NCBI RefSeq assembly: GCF_042693015.1
Contig: NZ_CP170544.1
Coordinates: 5,084,001 to 5,148,000 of the forward strand
Length of the DNA stretch: 64,000 nucleotides
Source of the DNA: Sphingomonas_E sp042693015
GTDB taxonomy: Bacteria; Pseudomonadota; Alphaproteobacteria; Sphingomonadales; Sphingomonadaceae
Direction of reading: 5' to 3'
Part shown: one piece after another, positions 59,788-64,000 of the stretch
Layout of the letters: each line of letters opens with the position of its first letter
Position numbering within the stretch: the first letter of the stretch is position 1
Translations under genes and position numbers: made by a program
The notes under the pieces: generated by a model
Databases searched by the model: none
What the model was told of the DNA's origin: nothing
What the model saw: only the letters and a program-made list of their open reading frames with translations

Positions 59788-60723
59788 TTGCAGGATGCCT
59801 CCCCCGAATCCCCGGAAGAACGCGCCAAGCGGCGTGGGGTTTGGGACAGGCATCTCGATCGCGTCAGGCCGGGGACGCGGCCCTTCGAAATCGCGAAGCG
59901 CGTCCTTGTCGGTGTCTATTCGGACGGCTTCATCCATGCCGGCAACATCGCCTATTTGGCGCTGTTGACGCTGTTCCCCTTCTTCATCGTGCTGGCCGCG
60001 CTGGCGCAGGCCTTCGGGCGTGGGCCGGATACGCTGGCGGCGGTCGCGACCTTTCTGGAGACGTTGCCGCCCACCGTCGCCGAACTTCTCCGCAAGCCGA
60101 TCGCCGACGTGCTGGTGGCGCGGACGGGGCCGCTCCTGTGGTTCGGGGCCGCCGTCGGCCTGTGGACGGTAGGGAGTTTCATCGAGACCATCCGAGATAT
60201 TCTGCGCCGCGCCTATGGCACGCCCTATAACAAGGCGTTCTGGCATTATCGGCTGGGTTCGATCGGCATCATCGTCGTGTCGGTGATTCTGGTGCTGGTT
60301 GCCTTCTCGATGCAGGTGCTGCTCGTCGCGGTGCAGGAATTCGTTACGCGGCTGCTGCCCTTCGCCGACGAGGCAGCTTTGTGGTTGCAGGTGTCGCGCC
60401 TCGCGCCGCTGCTGCTGATGGGGCTTGCCCTCTATTGGCTGATCTTCTCACTGACGCCGTCCAAATATCGCTATTCCCCGTGCCCCAAATGGCCGGGTGC
60501 GGTATTCACCGCTTTGTGGTGGATGGCTGTCACTACCCTGCTGCCGCGGGTGCTGGGCCTGCTGGGGGGATATGACCTGACCTATGGCAGCCTGGCCGGC
60601 GTCATCATCACGTTGCTTTTCTTCTGGTTTGTCGGTTTTGGACTGGTGATTGGCGCAAACCTGAACGCGGCACTGGCGGAAACGCCGCAACCGGCGGTAA
60701 AGGAGCCTGCGTCACAAGGCTGA
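59788..60723 (+). CDS. YihY/BrkB-family inner-membrane protein
   Basis: 311 residues starting at a TTG with AAAGG upstream. Six predicted helices with family motifs NIAYLALLTLFPFFIVLAAL and LGLLGGYDLTYGSLAGVII. YihY proteins (formerly ribonuclease BN by mistake) have no agreed function. It probably shares a transcript with dnaJ and fabI on either side (10-bp gap to fabI). Confidence 0.87.
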   Translation: MQDASPESPEERAKRRGVWDRHLDRVRPGTRPFEIAKRVLVGVYSDGFIHAGNIAYLALLTLFPFFIVLAALAQAFGRGPDTLAAVATFLETLPPTVAELLRKPIADVLVARTGPLLWFGAAVGLWTVGSFIETIRDILRRAYGTPYNKAFWHYRLGSIGIIVVSVILVLVAFSMQVLLVAVQEFVTRLLPFADEAALWLQVSRLAPLLLMGLALYWLIFSLTPSKYRYSPCPKWPGAVFTALWWMAVTTLLPRVLGLLGGYDLTYGSLAGVIITLLFFWFVGFGLVIGANLNAALAETPQPAVKEPASQG

Positions 60724-60733
60724 TGGAGTTGGA

Positions 60734-61537
60734 ATGACTGGCCTGATGGAAGGAAAGCGGGGGCTCATCATGGGCCTCGCCAATGATCGCTCGCTCGCTT
60801 GGGGAATCGCCAAGGCGCTCTCTGCGCAGGGGGCGGAGCTCGCGTTCAGTTTTCAGGGCGAGGCGCTGGAGAAGCGCGTGCGCCCGCTGGCCGAACAGCT
60901 CGGATCAGATTTCCTGATCGATTGCGACGTATCGGACATGGCAGCGCTGGACACCGCCTTCGCGACGCTCGCGGCGCGCTGGCCGACGATAGACTTCGTT
61001 GTCCACGCGATCGGCTATTCGGACAAGAATGAGCTGCGTGGCGGCTATGTCGACACCAGTCTCGAAAATTTCCAGATGACCATGAACATATCAGCCTACA
61101 GCTTCGTCGCGGTGACGCAGCGCGCGCGGCCGATGATGCCCAATGGCGGCAGCCTGCTGACGTTGAGCTATTACGGCGCCGAAAAGGTGATCCCGCATTA
61201 CAATGTGATGGGCGTCGCGAAGGCCGCGCTGGAAACCAGCGTCAAATATCTGGCGATGGACCTCGGGCCGGAAAATATCCGCGTCAACGCGATCTCCGCC
61301 GGGCCGATCAAGACGCTGGCGGCGAGCGGGATCGGTGATTTCCGCTACATCCTGAAGTGGAACGAGCTGAACTCGCCACTGCGTCGCAATGTGACGATCG
61401 AGGATGTCGGCGGGGCGGGGCTTTATCTGCTGTCCGATCTCGCATCGGGCGTGACGGGCGAAATCCACCATGTCGACGCCGGCTATAACGTGATCGGGAT
61501 GAAGGCCGAGGACGCGCCGGATATCGCGCTTGCGTGA
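60734..61537 (+). CDS. fabI: enoyl-[acyl-carrier-protein] reductase FabI
   Basis: 267 residues. NADH motif GLANDRSLAWG, and catalytic Tyr145, Tyr155 and Lys162 in LSYYGAEKVIPHYNVMGVAK, closely matching the Y-x6-Y-x6-K spacing of E. coli FabI. It completes each cycle of fatty-acid elongation. A GGAATG-type site precedes the ATG. An inverted repeat separates it from aroC. Confidence 0.97.
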   Translation: MTGLMEGKRGLIMGLANDRSLAWGIAKALSAQGAELAFSFQGEALEKRVRPLAEQLGSDFLIDCDVSDMAALDTAFATLAARWPTIDFVVHAIGYSDKNELRGGYVDTSLENFQMTMNISAYSFVAVTQRARPMMPNGGSLLTLSYYGAEKVIPHYNVMGVAKAALETSVKYLAMDLGPENIRVNAISAGPIKTLAASGIGDFRYILKWNELNSPLRRNVTIEDVGGAGLYLLSDLASGVTGEIHHVDAGYNVIGMKAEDAPDIALA

Positions 61538-61544
61538 AACTACT

Positions 61545-61656
61545 CCCTCTCCCCTCTGGGGAGAGGGTTGGGGAGAGGGGCCGAACGGGGTGGCTCCACG
61601 TCGCTTATTGTGAGCGGACTCCCCCTCTCCCAACCCTCTCCCCAGAGGGGAGAGGG
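61545..61656. repeat. inverted repeat pair between fabI and aroC
   Basis: A 36-bp left copy (61545-61580) and a 35-bp right copy (61622-61656) are inverted with one base difference; both consist of CCCTCTCCCC / GGGGAGAGGG blocks and are themselves palindromic. They are 41 bp apart. Right arm GAGGG (61652-61656) ends 7 bases before the aroC start. Confidence 0.85.
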
Positions 61657-61663
61657 CTTTTAG

Positions 61664-62734
61664 ATGAGTTTCAACACGTTCGGCCGCGTCTTCAGATTCA
61701 CGACCTGGGGTGAGAGCCACGGGCCGGCGCTGGGCGCGGTGGTCGACGGGTGCCCGCCGGGACTGGCGTTAAATGAGACTGATATCCAGCCCTGGCTCGA
61801 CAAGCGCCGGCCGGGGACGTCGCGCTTCACCACTCAGCGGCAGGAGCCGGATCAGGTCCGCATCCTTTCCGGCGTGTTCGAAGGCAAGACCACCGGCACG
61901 CCGATCAGCCTGATGATCGAGAATGTCGACCAGCGATCGAAGGATTATTCGGAGGTCGCGCTCGCTTATCGGCCGGGCCATGCCGATTATGCCTATGATG
62001 CCAAATATGGCTTCCGCGATTATCGCGGCGGCGGGCGATCATCGGCGCGCGAAACGGCGGCACGGGTCGCGGCGGGCGCGGTGGCGCGGGCGGTGATCCC
62101 GGAAGTGCGGATCAGGGCCTATCTGGTCGAACTGGGCGGCGACGCGATCGATCGCGCGGCGTTCGACGATGCGGAGATCGACCGCAATCCCTTCTTCTGC
62201 CCCGACGCCGCGGCTGCGGCGCGGTGGGAGGCGATCGTCGATGGCGCGCGCAAGGCCGGATCGTCGGTCGGCGCGATTGTCGAATGCGTGGCGGAAGGGC
62301 TGCCGGCGGGCTGGGGCGCTCCGCTCTACGCCAAGCTCGATAGCGAGCTTGCGGCGGCGTGCATGTCGATCAACGCGGTGAAAGGTGTCGAGATCGGCGA
62401 CGGTTTCGAGGCGGCGCGGCTGACGGGTGAGCAGAATGCCGATCCCATGCGGCCGGGGCCGAATGGCAAGCCGCTGTTCCTGGCGAACCATGCCGGTGGT
62501 GTTGCTGGCGGGATTTCGACCGGCCAGCCATTGATCGTGCGGGTGGCCTTGAAGCCGACCTCATCGATCCTAACGCCGGTCGAGACGATCGGGCGGGACG
62601 GGCAGGCGGCGGACATCCGCACCAAGGGCCGTCACGATCCCTGTGTCGGAATTCGCGCGGCCCCGGTGCTGGAGGCGATGGTGGCGCTGGTGCTTGCGGA
62701 CCAGAAATTGCTGCAGCGGGCGCAGCGGGGCTGA
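61664..62734 (+). CDS. aroC: chorismate synthase
   Basis: 356 residues. Signature FTTWGESHGPALGAVVDGCPPG near the N-terminus, RPGHADYAYDAKYGFRDYRG and the C-terminal DPCVGIRAAPVLEAM are AroC motifs. It makes chorismate from EPSP using reduced FMN, in the shikimate pathway. Its ribosome-binding site (GAGGG, 7 bases before ATG) is the edge of the REP-like repeat that fills the gap behind fabI. Confidence 0.98.
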   Translation: MSFNTFGRVFRFTTWGESHGPALGAVVDGCPPGLALNETDIQPWLDKRRPGTSRFTTQRQEPDQVRILSGVFEGKTTGTPISLMIENVDQRSKDYSEVALAYRPGHADYAYDAKYGFRDYRGGGRSSARETAARVAAGAVARAVIPEVRIRAYLVELGGDAIDRAAFDDAEIDRNPFFCPDAAAAARWEAIVDGARKAGSSVGAIVECVAEGLPAGWGAPLYAKLDSELAAACMSINAVKGVEIGDGFEAARLTGEQNADPMRPGPNGKPLFLANHAGGVAGGISTGQPLIVRVALKPTSSILTPVETIGRDGQAADIRTKGRHDPCVGIRAAPVLEAMVALVLADQKLLQRAQRG

Positions 62735-62756
62735 CGGTGAGGGCTGGATCGGCCGA

Positions 62757-62927
62757 TCAATAGCGGCCGGAGCACGGGCCGCGCCGTTCATTCTTCCACG
62801 GCGCATCGAAATAGATGCGCTGAAGCGGCTCGAAAGCATGCGTGTAGCTGTCGGCAAGGCCGGTCAGCCAGGCGGTGATGGCGGGCGTCGACCGACGTGC
62901 GCCATCATGGCGGAAATCGCGCTGCAT
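62757..62927 (-). CDS. small protein of 56 residues
   Basis: Found by reading the minus strand: it starts MQRDFRHDGARRSTPAITAW and ends KNERRGPCSGRY. AAGGA lies 7 bases before the ATG. It is rich in Arg and aromatic residues and has a Cys near the end. It converges on aroC (22-bp gap) and diverges from the LysR gene. I recognise no family. It has no signal peptide. Confidence 0.65.
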   Translation of the reverse strand: MQRDFRHDGARRSTPAITAWLTGLADSYTHAFEPLQRIYFDAPWKNERRGPCSGRY

Positions 62928-63042
62928 CTTATGATCCTTTCATGATCGCGACTGGCGCGTCGCCCTTTCTAAATGCCCAAAAGGGGATGGTGGCGCCAAC
63001 AAAAGCCTCGACCGAGATCATAAAGGAGGCTTATCAAGTGCC

Positions 63043-64000
63043 ATGCGCAGAATCCCACCGCTGACCGCCGTTCGGGTATTCGAGGCCGCTGCCCGCCACG
63101 AGAATTTCACGTCCGCTGCAGAAGAGCTCGGCATGACGCAGGCAGCGGTGAGCTATCAGATCAAGCTCTTGGAAGAGCGGCTGGGGGTCGCTTTGTTCGC
63201 GCGGGCCAAGCGGCGCGTGACCTTGACCGATACGGGTCGCAAGCTGGCGCCCAACATCTCCGCGGCTTTCGATACGTTGCACGATGCCTTCGCGACGCTC
63301 GCGACCGACGATGCCGGGGTGCTCAAGATCACCTGCGCCACCACCTTCGCGTCGCACTGGTTGGCGCCGCGGCTGGGTGGCTTCCAGATCGCGCGGCCCG
63401 AACTGGCCGTGCGGCTGCATGCGGGCAATGAGATCGTCGATCTGGCGCGGGACGATCTCGATGTCGCGATCCGCTCCGGCTATGGCGACTGGCCGGGTCT
63501 GCGCGCCCACTTTCTGTTCCGGCTGCAGTTCACGCCGGTCTGCAGCCCCGAATATCTGGCACAAAATCCTCTGCGTGAGCCGGAAGACCTGCTGGGCGTC
63601 AACCTGCTGAGCCCGGACGATTTGTGGTGGAAGATATGGTTCGCGGAGGCCGGCGTCGGCGATGTCGAACGGCCGCGCCGACCGAGCATAAGGCTCGATT
63701 CCCAGGTGCTGGAGGCGAATGCGGCATTGGCCGGGCATGGTGTTGCGGTGGTCAGCCCGATCTATTGGCAGGCGGATCTGGAGGCAGGGCGGTTGGTCCA
63801 GCCCTTCCCGATCCTTGCCTTCGAGGGGCCGAGCTTCTGGCTGGCTTATCATGAGCAAAGGCGGACGCTGCCCAAGATCGCGGCGTTCCGCGATTGGCTG
63901 ATGGCCGAGGTGAAGGTGCAGGCGGGCAGCAATTGCACTGGCGCCTTCGCTCCCCCGAGCGATGAGGAGATGGAAAGGTTGAAGATGGGCCGGCCGGCCT
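63043..64000 (+). CDS. LysR-family regulator, GcvA-like, truncated by the window
   Basis: 319 codons with no stop before the window end, so the true C-terminus is outside. The N-terminal helix-turn-helix is clear (RIPPLTAVRVFEAAARHENF and SAAEELGMTQAAVSYQIKLL); the effector domain follows (LKITCATTFASHWLAPRLGG). It resembles GcvA-type regulators, which are usually about 300 residues, so little is missing or it has a tail. AGGAGG lies 13 bases before the ATG, a long spacing; a GTG closer to it is out of frame. Target genes are unknown; the divergent small gene is a candidate. Confidence 0.85.
   Translation, partial: MRRIPPLTAVRVFEAAARHENFTSAAEELGMTQAAVSYQIKLLEERLGVALFARAKRRVTLTDTGRKLAPNISAAFDTLHDAFATLATDDAGVLKITCATTFASHWLAPRLGGFQIARPELAVRLHAGNEIVDLARDDLDVAIRSGYGDWPGLRAHFLFRLQFTPVCSPEYLAQNPLREPEDLLGVNLLSPDDLWWKIWFAEAGVGDVERPRRPSIRLDSQVLEANAALAGHGVAVVSPIYWQADLEAGRLVQPFPILAFEGPSFWLAYHEQRRTLPKIAAFRDWLMAEVKVQAGSNCTGAFAPPSDEEMERLKMGRPA

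Overview
The window is a GC-rich alphaproteobacterial chromosome segment, most likely from the Sphingomonadaceae (Sphingomonas, Sphingobium or Rhizorhabdus type). This rests on a large TonB-dependent receptor, NodT-type efflux lipoprotein, single-copy housekeeping genes (aroC, fabI, pepN, pdxH), high third-position GC and short REP-like hairpins between genes. I see no phage, insertion sequence, CRISPR array, rRNA or tRNA. Both ends cut genes: an amidohydrolase at the left and a LysR regulator at the right.

Layout: 0-3 kb holds an OhrR/Ohr organic-peroxide pair with visible operator repeats, a small periplasmic protein and an epoxide-hydrolase-like enzyme. 3-7 kb is a tightly coupled otsB-GH15-otsA trehalose operon. 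7.4-13.6 kb has a zinc alcohol dehydrogenase and a MarR regulator with a perfect 16-bp palindrome in front of an AaeXAB-like aromatic-acid efflux operon with its outer-membrane channel. 13.6-21 kb has KatG, a flavoprotein disulfide reductase and an OpuC-like osmoprotectant importer whose permease and binding protein are fused. 21-25 kb is a TetR regulator and TonB receptor. 26-27 kb is a cold-shock protein, an IF-1 paralogue and two tiny genes.

The most unusual part is 26.9-42.2 kb. A formylglycine-generating enzyme sits in an operon with a DUF202 membrane protein carrying ten heptad repeats and a DUF4136 lipoprotein. It is divergent from two signal-peptide-less cysteine-type sulfatases, a class A acid phosphatase and a HAD phosphatase. 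Around them lie an EF-hand protein, an orphan NarL-type response regulator, a BamA-like barrel, a DUF3313 protein, a DUF2092 protein, a Gly/Asn-rich secreted protein and a lipoprotein. Several of these transcription units carry the same short palindrome (GGG-N4-CCC, typically AGGGTTATCCCC) upstream, suggesting one regulon, perhaps under the local response regulator.

42-64 kb is mostly core metabolism and signalling: PilZ and GGDEF proteins, threonine aldolase, pepN, a cation efflux pump, pdxH, dnaJ-like, fabI and aroC. In its middle is a transglutaminase / ATP-grasp / alpha-E / transglutaminase island (50.9-57.6 kb) facing a zinc-binding metallopeptidase; this looks like a peptide-ligation or tagging system whose product is unknown.
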